Notes: generated from the sequence alone by a model not told the origin. Counted from the stretch's first letter, positions 1-9,443 are shown. The stretch: 64,000 nucleotides of DNA from an uncultured bacterium (GCA_938024995.1 CALJDU010000032.1:1-64000); one strand, 5' to 3'. Translations and numbers: made by a program.

Positions 1-3000
1 TCCATCGCAGATGGGCGCTCCCGCGCCACAACCGCTGTCCATGCTCGCGCCGCTCGCCGTGTCGAGACACGTCACGCAGCTGTTGGAGCTCAGGTCACAC
101 ACACCCGCGCCGCAGTCCGCGTCCGCGAGGCACTCCACGCACATCGCGGGGCTACCGCTCGTGTCGCACGCACTGTCCGGCGCCGCGCAACCCGTGTCGA
201 CCGTACCGGCCGCCGCGTCGTCGAGGCACCCGACGCACATCGCTGAGCCGTCACAAACGCCGCCCGCGCAGGACGACCCCGCCGCGTCGTCGGTGTCCAC
301 ACACGCACCGGCCGTGCAGACGTTCGTCGTGCACTCGTTGCCATCATCACACGCCGCGTCGGTCAGACACTCGAAGCACGCTCCGACCCCCGCAGCCCCC
401 GATGGATCGCAGAACGGTTCGGTCGGCGAACACCCCGTGTCCGTTCCCGCGCCGCTGTCGAGGCAGGTAAGGCAGGTGCTCCCGGCCCCAGATCCCGAGC
501 AGATCGGTGCCCCCGCGGAGCAGCCGTTGTCCGTGCTCGCCCCGCCGGCGGTGTCCAGACATGGAACGCAAGAGTTGCTCGTCGTGTCACACACGCCGCC
601 AGTGCAGTCCGAGTCCCCGAGGCACTCCACGCAGCTGGAACCGCCATCGCAGATCGGCGTCGAACCGCCGCACCCAGAGTCCAACCCAGCAGCCGCGTCA
701 TCCAGGCAGAGCTGACAGGTCGTGACCCCATCGCAGACGCCGCCACCACATGAAGAGCCGGCGGAGAGCGAGGCGGTGTCGCACGCGCCAAGGACACACG
801 TGTTGGCCGTGCAGTCGTTCCCGTCATCGCACGCCGCGTCCGCGAGGCACTCCACGCAGGTGTTGGACGCGGCATCACAGAACGGAGTCGCGCCGGCGCA
901 GTCAACGTTCGCGAAGCACGCCGCGCACTCGCCTGCAGGTGAAGCGGACTCATCGCAGGCGAGCCCCGCGGGACAGTTCGCGTCTGTGCCACCCGACGAG
1001 GAGTCGCTGCAGCAGAAGACCCCCGCGAGACTCGCGACGTTGTTCGTCGTGTCGCACTCGTTCTGAATCGTCTGCGGCGCGCTCGTCGGATCGGACCCGT
1101 CATCATTGACGACCGCGAAGAGCGTGAAGGTTCCGGTCTGGTCCGGGATGGTGACCACGAAGCTCCCACTCCCGCCCGCCGCGACCGCCCCCGCCGTACC
1201 GGTGCCGATCAGTGTCCCGCCGGTCGCAGGGTTGCCGTTGTAAAACGCGATCGGAGTCGTCGAGAAGAACCCGGTGTCTCCGTCATTCGTAATGGTCACG
1301 TCGACCTCGAGCTCTCCGCTTCCGGTTCCGCAGTCATCGCCACGTGAGAAGCCGTCGATCGCGATGCTCACGTCGATCGCGGCGGTCGTCCCGGGTGGTG
1401 ACGTCAAGAGCGACTCGTGCATCTGCGTCATGCCGCCGTTGAGCGGAGTTCGACCCGATCCCGACGGGAAGTCGGCGAGGATCGACTGTTGTTCCGCGGG
1501 GATCTGGCCGTCGTCGTAGATGTTGGTGACGTGATAGTAGAACTGGTTCCAGATTGGGCGCGCGGGCGTCCACGGATCCGACGCCGTTTCAAACTCGCAG
1601 ATCTGAGGGTTGCAGGTGACGACGAGCTCGGACTGACCGTCACCGTCCGAGTCGAGAATGATCGGCCCCTCGAGACGAGTCGACGAAGAGCACGGAATCG
1701 CGATCTCAGGGTCTCCCGCCCCAGAACCTTCTTTGTAGTTTCGGTTCGTCGTGTTGACGTTCGCCGGGGCGTCCGCGATCGGACCGCCATACATAATGCG
1801 CAGCTCGACCTCGTCGCGATAGATGACCTCCGCGACGCCGTCGCCGTTCAAATCGAAGATGCTCGCCTTCGTCATCGCGGAGCCGTCATCGACCACGAGT
1901 CGCCACAACGGGTTGGCCGTATCGGTGAGGTTGAAGGCGTTAATCCGGTGTTGCGTGACGAAGATGATCTCCGGCAGATTCGTAGGAACGTCGGTGTGGA
2001 ATTCACCGATGGTCGGGCGGCCGTGCCCAGTTGCCCCTGTCCCCGCCGCGTTAAGAACGCTCCACGTCGCGAGCGTTGTGTCCGTCGCGGGATCCCAAAC
2101 CCTGAGCTGCGTGCTTCCTGTGATCCGATTGACCTGGACCACATCGAGTTGACCGTTCCCGTCCATGTCCGCAACAGCCGTGTGACCATCGTGCGTACCG
2201 TCGGTCAGCTTGATCGCGGTTGGCGTCCAGGGTGTCGTCGACGTGTCGATCGTGTAGACGGTGTCTCCGGCCGCAATCTCAAGCCCGTCACTGGAGTCCA
2301 GGATGTCCATCGCGACACTGAACCCACACTTCTCCGTAAGGGCGTTCCCGACGCGGTCCGATACCGCCCGTCCATTCATCATCAAATCGATCGTGGGCGT
2401 GAGACCTCCGGTGTATCGCCAGATCGTGTTCCCGGTGAGGATCTCCGCGGTCCCATCCTCGTCGAAGTCTGCGATGCTCGTCGCCCAACCGCGGCATGGG
2501 TCATTAAGCAGCGCCGTCTCGATCGGTGTAGCGAGCATCTGGAGAGGTGTGCTCGCTGCAACCGACCATGTTTCAGTCGAAGCGTCCCAGCTGGCGACAT
2601 GCACGCGGATCATGCCAGCACCACGTGCGCCTGTGCCTTCCTGTGCGACCCACGTCACCTCAAGAGGACCGACGCCGTCGAGCTGTCCGATAGCGACACC
2701 TGGATGAAACACCTCTATCTGCGTCGTCGGGCTCACGATTCGGGACTCCGTCGCCAGCGTCGCGGCATCGATCACCGCGAATGTGTTGGAAAGCGCGCCT
2801 GGTGCGCGGTCACGAACGACGTACTCCACGTCACCATCACCATCGACGTCGGCGGCAGCGATCGGAGACCTCGCGTCCATTTGGACATCGGTCGTGTCAG
2901 TGCAACCGCGCTGCTGAATCGTGAACGCGCTGTCTGTTACGGGAACGGTACACATCGGCGCGGCGGCCCCCACGACGCCACACGCGGAATCGTAGAAGTC

Positions 3001-3135
3001 GACGTAGCCGTTACCGTCGTTGTCGATGCCATCCAAGCACGCCGCGCTCCCAGGAGCACCGTCGGCCAACGCGACATTCGTCACGCAAAGGCTGCCAAAG
3101 AGGATCGCGAGAAGAACCTTGTAAAAATCCACCAT
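1..3135 (-). CDS. Giant secreted cysteine-rich repeat protein with FG-GAP-like repeats (partial, 3' end off window)
   Basis: About 1045 residues are visible and the frame stays open to the left edge, so the C-terminus is missing. The ATG at 3135 gives a signal peptide (MVDFYKVLLAILFGSLC..., likely cleavage after ALA near residue 24). It is followed by a MopE/thrombospondin-3-like acidic motif (DGIDNDGNGYVDFYDSAC). Residues about 50-560 carry repeated Asp-rich motifs (DVDGDGD, DFDEDGT, DMDGNGQ, DLNGDG, DSDGDGQ), typical of FG-GAP/VCBS beta-propeller calcium-binding blades. A CARDB-like beta-sandwich (about 580-690) follows. From about residue 700 there are many short modules of the type CxxCxxDADCxxGxxCDxxxxxCVxC. 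I infer a cell-surface or secreted adhesin-like protein. The function is not known. A GTG two codons upstream (3141) is an alternative start. Confidence 0.85.
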   Translation of the reverse strand, partial: MVDFYKVLLAILFGSLCVTNVALADGAPGSAACLDGIDNDGNGYVDFYDSACGVVGAAAPMCTVPVTDSAFTIQQRGCTDTTDVQMDARSPIAAADVDGDGDVEYVVRDRAPGALSNTFAVIDAATLATESRIVSPTTQIEVFHPGVAIGQLDGVGPLEVTWVAQEGTGARGAGMIRVHVASWDASTETWSVAASTPLQMLATPIETALLNDPCRGWATSIADFDEDGTAEILTGNTIWRYTGGLTPTIDLMMNGRAVSDRVGNALTEKCGFSVAMDILDSSDGLEIAAGDTVYTIDTSTTPWTPTAIKLTDGTHDGHTAVADMDGNGQLDVVQVNRITGSTQLRVWDPATDTTLATWSVLNAAGTGATGHGRPTIGEFHTDVPTNLPEIIFVTQHRINAFNLTDTANPLWRLVVDDGSAMTKASIFDLNGDGVAEVIYRDEVELRIMYGGPIADAPANVNTTNRNYKEGSGAGDPEIAIPCSSSTRLEGPIILDSDGDGQSELVVTCNPQICEFETASDPWTPARPIWNQFYYHVTNIYDDGQIPAEQQSILADFPSGSGRTPLNGGMTQMHESLLTSPPGTTAAIDVSIAIDGFSRGDDCGTGSGELEVDVTITNDGDTGFFSTTPIAFYNGNPATGGTLIGTGTAGAVAAGGSGSFVVTIPDQTGTFTLFAVVNDDGSDPTSAPQTIQNECDTTNNVASLAGVFCCSDSSSGGTDANCPAGLACDESASPAGECAACFANVDCAGATPFCDAASNTCVECLADAACDDGNDCTANTCVLGACDTASLSAGSSCGGGVCDGVTTCQLCLDDAAAGLDSGCGGSTPICDGGSSCVECLGDSDCTGGVCDTTSNSCVPCLDTAGGASTDNGCSAGAPICSGSGAGSTCLTCLDSGAGTDTGCSPTEPFCDPSGAAGVGACFECLTDAACDDGNECTTNVCTAGACVDTDDAAGSSCAGGVCDGSAMCVGCLDDAAAGTVDTGCAAPDSACDTSGSPAMCVECLADADCGAGVCDLSSNSCVTCLDTASGASMDSGCGAGAPICDG

Positions 3136-3517
3136 GAACACAAAGTGACGTAAGACTCCATCGGGGCCCAGCGTTTTGTTCCATTATTTCATACACTTAG
3201 TACAAACGGCGTGTCTGTTCAGCCGTACGGGTTGGGTCTTCGTAATCCCTTTGGTTGGATTCACCCTCGCCGACCTCGCGCATTCCATCTGCTCTTCGCG
3301 AACAACGGTGTTGGCGGGGTCACCAGCGACAGCAGTCGCCGTTTTCAAACCCAACGAAGACCCAAACGCCACGACGCGTCTGCGCTCGCCTGCACGTGCA
3401 CGCGAACGGTGAGCAAGGAGGCGCTGAAACGGTGGCGCGAAGCGCAACGCAACACTGCCCTCGCGCGGGACGCGAAGGCAGTGATGAAGCGGGGGCTAAA
3501 CGCGCGCTAGCCGAGCG
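3136..3517. other. Intergenic region between the giant secreted protein gene and odhA
   Basis: This 382-base stretch has no convincing gene. Its left part (about 3160-3210) is A/T-rich compared with the surroundings and is the likely promoter region for the minus-strand secreted protein gene that starts at 3135. The right part holds a strong hairpin (3453-3483) downstream of the odhA stop. Text around 3405-3430 (GCGAACG...GCAAGGAGG) resembles part of the repeat family seen at 20762-21023, but only weakly. Confidence 0.6.
3453..3483 (-). terminator. Hairpin terminator candidate downstream of odhA
   Basis: The arms 3453-3465 and 3471-3483 form a 13-bp stem with one mismatch around a 5-base loop. 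The hairpin lies 35 bases past the stop codon of the minus-strand odhA gene. There is no long U-tract after it, so it may be a weak intrinsic terminator or a 3'-end stabilising structure. Confidence 0.55.
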
Positions 3518-6403
3518 CTAGCCGAGCGCGGCGTCCATGAGACGCTTCTGCTCGATTTTGTGCGCGGCCTTGGAACCCGTTGCTGGACTGGCGCTCTCTG
3601 GACGGCTCACGCAGCGAATCGGGCGCCCGATCGCTTGCTGATAACGCGCGTGGACGAAGTACCACGCGCCCATGTTCCACGGCTCTTCCTGGGCCCAGAC
3701 GAGCTCCGCCCCGGGGTAACGCGCGACGGCGGCTTGAAGCTCGCCCGCGTCGAAGGGGTAGAGCTGCTCCACGCGCGTGAGCGCGATGTGGGAGAGGCCA
3801 CGCTTCTCCCGCGCCTCGAGCAGGTCGTAGTAGATCTTGCCGGTGCACAGGATGTGTCGAGTGATCTTGCTGGGCTCGATCAAGGCATCCGGGATGACGC
3901 GCTGGAAGCTGCCGGTCGCGAGTTCGTCGAGCGTCGAAACCGCGCGTCGATGACGCAGCAAGCTCTTGGGGGTCATCACGATCAACGGCTTGCGGAACTT
4001 CCGGATCACCTGGCGTCGCAAGCAATGGAAGATCTGCGCAGGGGTCGTGAGGTTGACCACCTGCATGTTGTCCTCGGCGCACATCTCCAAGAAGCGCTCG
4101 AGGCGCGCGGAGCTGTGCTCGGGACCTTGGCCCTCGAAGCCGTGCGGCAGGAGCATCACCAAGCCGCTCAAGCGATCCCACTTGTCTTCAGACGAGGAGA
4201 TGAACTGGTCGATGATCACCTGCGCGCCGTTCACGAAGTCACCGAACTGCGCTTCCCACGCGACGAAGGCGTCCGGCGAGTCGAGCGAGTAACCCCACTC
4301 GTAGCCGAGCACGCCCGCTTCGGAGAGCGGGCTGTCGTAGATCTCGAGCGGCGCTTGATCCGGAGTCAGGTGGCCGACCCGCGTGTAGCGACGACCAGTG
4401 GTCACGTCATAGATGACCGCGTGACGGTGACTGAACGTTCCTCGTCGCGCGTCCTGTCCGGTCAGCCGACAGGGGATACCCTCCGTCAGCATCGAGGCGA
4501 ACGCGAGGTTCTCCGCGGTGCCCCAGTCGATGCCTTCACCGGTCTCGGCGATCTTCTTTTGCTTGTTGAGCACGAAGCGCTCGATCCGCGGGTGCGGCGT
4601 GAACCAATCCGGAACGGTCGTGAGCGAGTCAATCAACGAGACAAGCTTCGCTTTGTCGACGCCTGTGTCTGGCGTCGGGCACTCCGCGTCGCTGCCGCCA
4701 CAGTAGACGGACCACAAGCCACCCATCGAGTCCGGCAAGAGCTTGTAGTCACCCTTGCGCGTCTCCTCGAGCGCCGCTTCGAGTTCCTGATGACGCTTCT
4801 CCAAGATCCGCGCGCTGTCTTCGCGCGTGATGCGACCGGTCCCGACCAGCGAGTCTTCGTAGATCTCGCGGATCGTCTTCTTCTCGTCGACCGCGGCGTA
4901 CATGACCGGCTGCGTGAAGCGCGGCTCGTCGCCCTCGTTGTGGCCGTACTTGCGGTAGGTGTAGAGGTCGATGACGACGTCGCGGCCGAAGCGCTGCCGG
5001 AACTCCGTCGCCAGCTGCACGACCTGTACGACCGCTTCTGGATCTTCGCCGTTCACGTGGAAGACAGGGACGCGCAGCATCCGCGCGATGTCTGTGCAAT
5101 ACCGCGTGGAGCGCGAGTCCTGCGGGATGGTCGTGAAGCCGATCTGGTTGTTGATGACGACGTGAATCGTACCGCCCGTGGTGTAGGCGCCGAGCTCGCT
5201 CAGGTTGAGCGTCTCCGGGACGATGCCCTGCCCCGCGAAGGCCGCGTCTCCGTGGATCAAGATCGGCATCACCTGGCGCCGGAGCTCATCGCCGCGTCGG
5301 TCCTGCTTGGCGCGGACGCGCCCTTCGACGACCGGGTTCACGAACTCCAAGTGGCTCGGGTTGAACGTGAGCGTCATGTGCAGGTTGCGCCCTGCGGACG
5401 TCTGCCGGTCGACCGAGTAGCCGAGGTGGTACTTCACGTCGCCGGTACCGACCATCGCTTCGCCGTTGCGATCCTCGAAGCTGCTGAAGATCTCGCGGAT
5501 GTCCATCTTGAGGATGTTCACCATCACGTTCAGGCGACCGCGGTGCGCCATGCCGATCACGATCTCTTCGACGCCGCCTTCGGACGCGGTGTCCGCCAGG
5601 AGATCGAGCATCGGGATGACGCTCTCGGCGCCCTCGAGCGAGAAGCGCTTCGCGCCGATGTACTTGGTGTGGAGGAACTGCTCGAAGGTCTCGGCGTCGA
5701 TGAGCTTGCTGAGGACCCGGATCTGCATCTCGGAGTCGATCTCGAGCCGGTTGTTGGTCGACTCCATCTTGTTCTGCAACCAGAAACGGGCCTCCCGATC
5801 CTCCAAGAACGTGAACTCCGCGCCGATCGTGCGGGTGTAGGTCTCGTTCAGGCGGGCGATGATCTCGCCAAGCGTCGCGGTCGGAGGTCCGGCCATGTCT
5901 CCGGTGGAGAAGACCGTGTCCATCGCGACCTCGGTCAAACCGTAGCGCTCGAGCACGAGGTCGTTATCGAGCGGCTTGCTCCGGAGCCCGAGCGGATCGA
6001 GGTCTGCGTAGTTGTGACCACGCACGCGGTACGCATTGATCAACGCCGAGACGCGACCTTGCAGCTGCGTCGCCGCCCGGACCGCATCGGACGGCGGGAG
6101 CGTCTTGCTCCGCCGATCGACGAAGGGCACGTGCTCCGCCTCCAGCGGTAACATCGCGGACGGGAGCGACTCGTCGAGCTCGCCGACCAGGCGCTTCACG
6201 CCGGTTGCACCGTTCGGCTTCTTGGGCGGCGGAACGTGCTCAGGAGGCGCCGCGATCGAACCGGCGCTCGTCAGCTGCGGCCAGTCCGTCTGCGGAAGGT
6301 TTTGGAAGTATCGCTGCCAGCTGTCAGCAACAGAGGAAGGGCTGGCGGCCCAACGAAGAAACATCTCTTCGACCAGGCCCTGGTTCACACCGAAGTCACT
6401 CAT
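3518..6403 (-). CDS. odhA: 2-oxoglutarate dehydrogenase E1 component
   Basis: This 961-residue protein is the thiamine-diphosphate E1 subunit of the 2-oxoglutarate dehydrogenase complex in the TCA cycle, which decarboxylates 2-oxoglutarate and succinylates E2 lipoyl groups. It is full length for the family (E. coli SucA is 933). Seen: the N-terminal E2/E3-binding helix with WQRYF (about 28-33), the conserved DPLGL (136-140), GMAHRGRLNV (284-293), FNPSHLE (347-353), GDAAFAGQG (385-393) followed by NNQIGFTT (418-425) for ThDP/Mg binding, and a C-terminal transketolase region with LPHGFEGQGPEHSS-type text. The ATG at 6403 fits the family N-terminus (MSDFGVNQG). E2 and E3 genes are not adjacent. 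An 11-bp tandem duplication (3504-3514, 3515-3525) covers the stop codon. Confidence 0.97.
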   Translation of the reverse strand: MSDFGVNQGLVEEMFLRWAASPSSVADSWQRYFQNLPQTDWPQLTSAGSIAAPPEHVPPPKKPNGATGVKRLVGELDESLPSAMLPLEAEHVPFVDRRSKTLPPSDAVRAATQLQGRVSALINAYRVRGHNYADLDPLGLRSKPLDNDLVLERYGLTEVAMDTVFSTGDMAGPPTATLGEIIARLNETYTRTIGAEFTFLEDREARFWLQNKMESTNNRLEIDSEMQIRVLSKLIDAETFEQFLHTKYIGAKRFSLEGAESVIPMLDLLADTASEGGVEEIVIGMAHRGRLNVMVNILKMDIREIFSSFEDRNGEAMVGTGDVKYHLGYSVDRQTSAGRNLHMTLTFNPSHLEFVNPVVEGRVRAKQDRRGDELRRQVMPILIHGDAAFAGQGIVPETLNLSELGAYTTGGTIHVVINNQIGFTTIPQDSRSTRYCTDIARMLRVPVFHVNGEDPEAVVQVVQLATEFRQRFGRDVVIDLYTYRKYGHNEGDEPRFTQPVMYAAVDEKKTIREIYEDSLVGTGRITREDSARILEKRHQELEAALEETRKGDYKLLPDSMGGLWSVYCGGSDAECPTPDTGVDKAKLVSLIDSLTTVPDWFTPHPRIERFVLNKQKKIAETGEGIDWGTAENLAFASMLTEGIPCRLTGQDARRGTFSHRHAVIYDVTTGRRYTRVGHLTPDQAPLEIYDSPLSEAGVLGYEWGYSLDSPDAFVAWEAQFGDFVNGAQVIIDQFISSSEDKWDRLSGLVMLLPHGFEGQGPEHSSARLERFLEMCAEDNMQVVNLTTPAQIFHCLRRQVIRKFRKPLIVMTPKSLLRHRRAVSTLDELATGSFQRVIPDALIEPSKITRHILCTGKIYYDLLEAREKRGLSHIALTRVEQLYPFDAGELQAAVARYPGAELVWAQEEPWNMGAWYFVHARYQQAIGRPIRCVSRPESASPATGSKAAHKIEQKRLMDAALG

Positions 6404-6570
6404 GGATTCTCGCCTCTGGGCCTATCCGAAAAAGCTCTCGCGGGAAGCGCAGACCGCGTGTCTGCGGACGCAAAGGCTATCCGCTCACTTCGTCCGCGGC
6501 CAGCACGATTCGCTCCCGATCGCGGGACCCGCAGACCGACGAAAAGCGTGGGCTCGACGCAACACTCAGC

Positions 6571-8244
6571 TCAGCCAAAGACCACCAAGGCGTCGTCTGC
6601 TTTGCCCAGCACATCCTCGCGCATCAGGTTGATCTCGCTCTGGGCAAAGCGGCGCGCGGTCGCCCGCGGGCGAAGGTCTCCGTGGCCTCGGGCCCACTCC
6701 GCGTGACGGATGGAGAGCGCTAGTTCAGTTGCACGGCCAAGCGTAAGCGCGAAGCGACGCGCGGAGCGTTCCAGCTCGCTTTGCTTCCCTTGCGCTCCCG
6801 CGAGCCACGTCGCGGCGCTCGCGAATGCTTGGTTTGCGACCTTGGCCGCCTCAGCGAGCTCCTCATCAGGCGTCTCAGACCAACGGGCGATCGCGCGACC
6901 GAGGACGGAGAGGTCCGCGCCGCGTCCCAGGGCGCGCAGCGTGTCGAGCGAGAGAACGTTGGTCGTGCCTTCCCAGATCGGCAGGACCTGCGCATCGCGC
7001 AGCAACATCGGTAAACCGGTGTCCTCGACATAGCCCGCTCCACCAAACGCCTCGAGCACCTCCGACGCGATGCGCACGCCTTGTTTGGCGGTCGTCAGCT
7101 TCACGATCGGCGTCAACAAACGCAGCAGGCTCGCGTCCTCCTCGCTGAGCACGTCGTGCTCATCACGCCCGATCAACTCGACCACCTCGAACGCGAGATG
7201 AAACGCGCCGGTGTACTCGGCCCAGAGCTCGGCGAGCGTATCGACATGGAGCGGCTTCTCGTGGAGCGGAGAACCGAACGCGACGCGACGCTTGGCGTAG
7301 TCATTCGCGAGGCAGAGCGCGCGGCGCATCGCGGACACCGCGACGACCGCGTTCCAGGTACGCGTGATGTTGAGCATCGGGGTGATGTTGCGGACGCCGT
7401 TCACGGTCTCCCCCGTCACCAAGGTGGCCGGCGCGCCCTCCAGGCTGAGCTCCGCGGTCGGCACCTTCTTGGTCCCGAGCTTGTCCTTCAAGCGGTTGAT
7501 CTTCATCGAGCGCAGCAGGCCTCGCTCATCTCGGGTCTCCACAAAAAAGAGCGCGAGCCCGTGACCACCAGGCGGGTTCCCCTCTGGACGACCGAGCGTG
7601 ATCGCCATATTGCTCGTCGCCGCGGAGGTAAACCACTTCCGACCATAGAGCCGCCACTGCCCATCGTCGTCCTGGCGCGCGACTGTCTCGCTCCGCCCGA
7701 CATCGGAACCACCGGTCGACTCCGTCATCCACTGCCCGCTGGTCCACATCTTCTCGGGCTCGCGGCTCGTCAACCTTGGCACCGCTTTTTCGATGAGCTC
7801 TTCGTTGCCTGACGCGAGCAAGGTCCGCGCGGCTCCATCCGTCATCGCGAGCGGGCACGTGTAGATGTCCGTCGACGGCGCGAAGAGGTACGCCATCGCG
7901 TACTGGTGCACGCGGTCAAAGCGACCGTACTTGTCCTCGTAGGCCGCGCCGACCACGCCGTACGTTGCGGCCAAGGGCTTCGCCTGCTTCCACACCTCGG
8001 TCAGCTCGATGCGGTCTACTCGCTCTCCCCAAGGATCGAAGTGAACGAGCGTCGGCTCGTTTTTGTAGTCCGAGAGCGAGAGCTCGTAGAGCGCGATCGC
8101 GTGGTCACCCATCTCCCGCAGCGCCGGCGTGATGGCCGCGCGGACGTCATCAGGGAGCACCCGCGCGAGGTAGCTCTTCAACAGAGCATCGTCGTCGAAC
8201 TGGTTCTCGAGACGTGGTCGGGGCTGATTGAACGAGTCGTACAC
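6571..8244 (-). CDS. AidB-type acyl-CoA dehydrogenase
   Basis: This 557-residue FAD flavoprotein is predicted to oxidise acyl-CoA at the alpha-beta position. The length and the signature MTESTGGSDVGRSET (about residue 168) place it with the larger AidB/ACDH-11 branch rather than the 380-residue short-chain enzymes. IWEGTTNVLSLD near residue 413 is the conserved C-terminal motif of the superfamily. The ATG at 8244 is divergent from the small membrane protein gene at 8420, and the shared 175-base gap contains three GAACRYGTTC palindromes, which suggests regulation by the TetR protein encoded at 9449. The substrate is unknown. Confidence 0.9.
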   Translation of the reverse strand: MYDSFNQPRPRLENQFDDDALLKSYLARVLPDDVRAAITPALREMGDHAIALYELSLSDYKNEPTLVHFDPWGERVDRIELTEVWKQAKPLAATYGVVGAAYEDKYGRFDRVHQYAMAYLFAPSTDIYTCPLAMTDGAARTLLASGNEELIEKAVPRLTSREPEKMWTSGQWMTESTGGSDVGRSETVARQDDDGQWRLYGRKWFTSAATSNMAITLGRPEGNPPGGHGLALFFVETRDERGLLRSMKINRLKDKLGTKKVPTAELSLEGAPATLVTGETVNGVRNITPMLNITRTWNAVVAVSAMRRALCLANDYAKRRVAFGSPLHEKPLHVDTLAELWAEYTGAFHLAFEVVELIGRDEHDVLSEEDASLLRLLTPIVKLTTAKQGVRIASEVLEAFGGAGYVEDTGLPMLLRDAQVLPIWEGTTNVLSLDTLRALGRGADLSVLGRAIARWSETPDEELAEAAKVANQAFASAATWLAGAQGKQSELERSARRFALTLGRATELALSIRHAEWARGHGDLRPRATARRFAQSEINLMREDVLGKADDALVVFG

Positions 8245-8326
8245 GCCTCACCTTCTCGCGGCCTCAAAGCCCATGCAACCGCCAAAGACGTACAAAACGC
8301 CTGAAAACATGTCCGATTCAACAAAT

Positions 8327-8397
8327 TGAACACGTTCACCTTGACTCCCAGCGCGAGCGATCTTAGATCGAACGTGTTCAACATCGAACGTGTTCAA
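8327..8397. promoter_or_regulatory. Three GAACRYGTTC palindromic operators around a sigma-70-like promoter
   Basis: Palindromes lie at 8328-8337 (GAACACGTTC), 8370-8379 and 8386-8395 (both GAACGTGTTC); the last two are 16 bp apart. Between the first and second lies TTGACT (8341-8346) with TAGATC (8364-8369) at 17-bp spacing, a plausible -35/-10 pair for the plus-strand gene at 8420. The arrangement places one operator upstream of -35 and two over the start site, as expected for repression. I infer that the nearby TetR protein binds here. No such site was seen near tetR itself. Confidence 0.6.
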
Positions 8398-8419
8398 ACA
8401 CTCCTAAAGGACTTCGACA

Positions 8420-8860
8420 ATGACCTCCACCTACTTCGCCCATGTCAGCGCCGCTTTCGCGGTCGTCGCGATCACGCTCACCGTCTTCCTCGCAAAGACC
8501 CTCAGCCGGAACGGAGAGGTGTTCCTCCGCGACGTCTTCGTCGACAAGCCCGAGCTCGCCCACGCGGTGAACCAGCTCCTGGTCGTCGGCTTCTACCTCT
8601 TCAACTTTGGCTGGGCGTGCACTCTCATCCAGCCCGACTACGGCGCGGCGGACACCGTAAACGGCGCGATCACCTTCCTCGCGAGCAAGCTCGGGAGCCT
8701 GCTGCTCTCGCTGGCCGCGATGCACTTCATCAACGTCTTCATCTTCCACCGCATCCGTCGCCGCGCGACGCTCCAGCAGCAAGCGCGTCCGCCGATCACG
8801 CCGACGCATCAGCTGCGCCCGATGAAGTCCTCTCCCTTTCCGACCGAAGCCACGGCTTGA
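8420..8860 (+). CDS. Small integral membrane protein, unknown function
   Basis: This 146-residue protein has about three hydrophobic helices (residues about 5-27, 48-68 and 84-108) and a polar, proline-rich C-terminal tail. The ATG at 8420 has AAAGG (8406-8410) nine bases upstream. It begins one base before the next gene's territory: its stop ends at 8860 and the DCC-family gene starts at 8862, so the two are probably cotranscribed. The promoter carries three palindromic operators. I do not recognise the family. The context (AidB-type dehydrogenase, thiol-disulphide-like protein, TetR) suggests a lipid or membrane stress response. Confidence 0.8.
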   Translation: MTSTYFAHVSAAFAVVAITLTVFLAKTLSRNGEVFLRDVFVDKPELAHAVNQLLVVGFYLFNFGWACTLIQPDYGAADTVNGAITFLASKLGSLLLSLAAMHFINVFIFHRIRRRATLQQQARPPITPTHQLRPMKSSPFPTEATA

Positions 8861-8861
8861 G

Positions 8862-9278
8862 ATGCGCACGTACACCATCTTCTACGACCCGCGCTGCGCG
8901 TTTTGCGCGTGGTGCCGGGCGTGGCTGGAGCGACGCTCATTCCTCACGGAGGTCACCTTCGCCGACTGTCATGGCGAGCTCGCGCGCAAGACCTTCGCGG
9001 GCACCGATGTCGCGGTCGGTCGCCGCTTGGTGGTCACGTCCAACGAGGGCGAGGTCTTTGAAAGCGAAGCCGCCTTTCACGTGGTGCTCTCCTTTCTCAC
9101 GGAGTGGCACGAGTTCGGCCAGCTCCTGCAGATCCCGGTCGTGCACTTCTTCGCCGACGTCGCGTTTGACTGGATCGAGCAGAACCGAGAGTTCCTCGGC
9201 GCGTTCCTCCGGCTCCCGAACTGCGAAGGACACTGCGAATCACGCGCCTTGTCTGTCGCGACGCCGCCCTATCGCTAA
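8862..9278 (+). CDS. DCC-family (DUF393) thiol-disulphide oxidoreductase-like protein
   Basis: This 138-residue protein opens with a beta-strand followed by YDPRCAFCAWC (residues about 8-18), which matches the DCC family pattern in which a thioredoxin-like fold carries a CxxC pair after a YDxxC start. Members are proposed redox proteins of unknown substrate. The C-terminal half has a helical region and a second cysteine pair (CEGHC). It starts one base after the stop of the membrane protein upstream and shares its operator-controlled promoter. Confidence 0.7.
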   Translation: MRTYTIFYDPRCAFCAWCRAWLERRSFLTEVTFADCHGELARKTFAGTDVAVGRRLVVTSNEGEVFESEAAFHVVLSFLTEWHEFGQLLQIPVVHFFADVAFDWIEQNREFLGAFLRLPNCEGHCESRALSVATPPYR

Positions 9279-9443
9279 GAGCGTGATTCGAAATAGGTGG
9301 GCGGGATCCGGTGTTGAGGTGGGTTCAACCCCGCCGTCCTCGACCCGAGGAATAGTAGAGCGATGGTGAGTGTGAGCGGATGGGCGGAGATGGGCCGACC
9401 CCGGCGGCGGAACTCGCCCACCTATCTCGAATCACGATCTAAG
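9275..9443. repeat. Palindromic MITE-like element with 29-bp imperfect terminal inverted repeats
   Basis: The left arm (9275-9303) and right arm (9415-9443) are reverse complements with about three mismatches in 29 bases; the inner 22 bases match at 21. The 111 bases between them have no open frame of note but contain further partial self-complementarity near both arms and a small CCTCGACCCGAGG hairpin. The element fills most of the space between the DCC gene and tetR. It may be a miniature inverted-repeat element, a REP-type sequence or a long transcript hairpin. No second copy was seen in this window. Confidence 0.6.

Noticed and set aside
1417..3153. 578-codon plus-strand open frame opposite the giant secreted protein
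   Set aside because: The minus-strand frame has a signal peptide and FG-GAP motifs; the plus frame has none.
3560..6151. 863-codon plus-strand open frame opposite odhA
   Set aside because: It is the antisense shadow of a clearly conserved gene in GC-rich DNA; the translation is Arg/Asp/Val-rich without motifs.
9315..9345. GGGTTCAACCCC resembling a tRNA T-arm
   Set aside because: No acceptor, D or anticodon stems fit around it; it lies inside the palindromic element.
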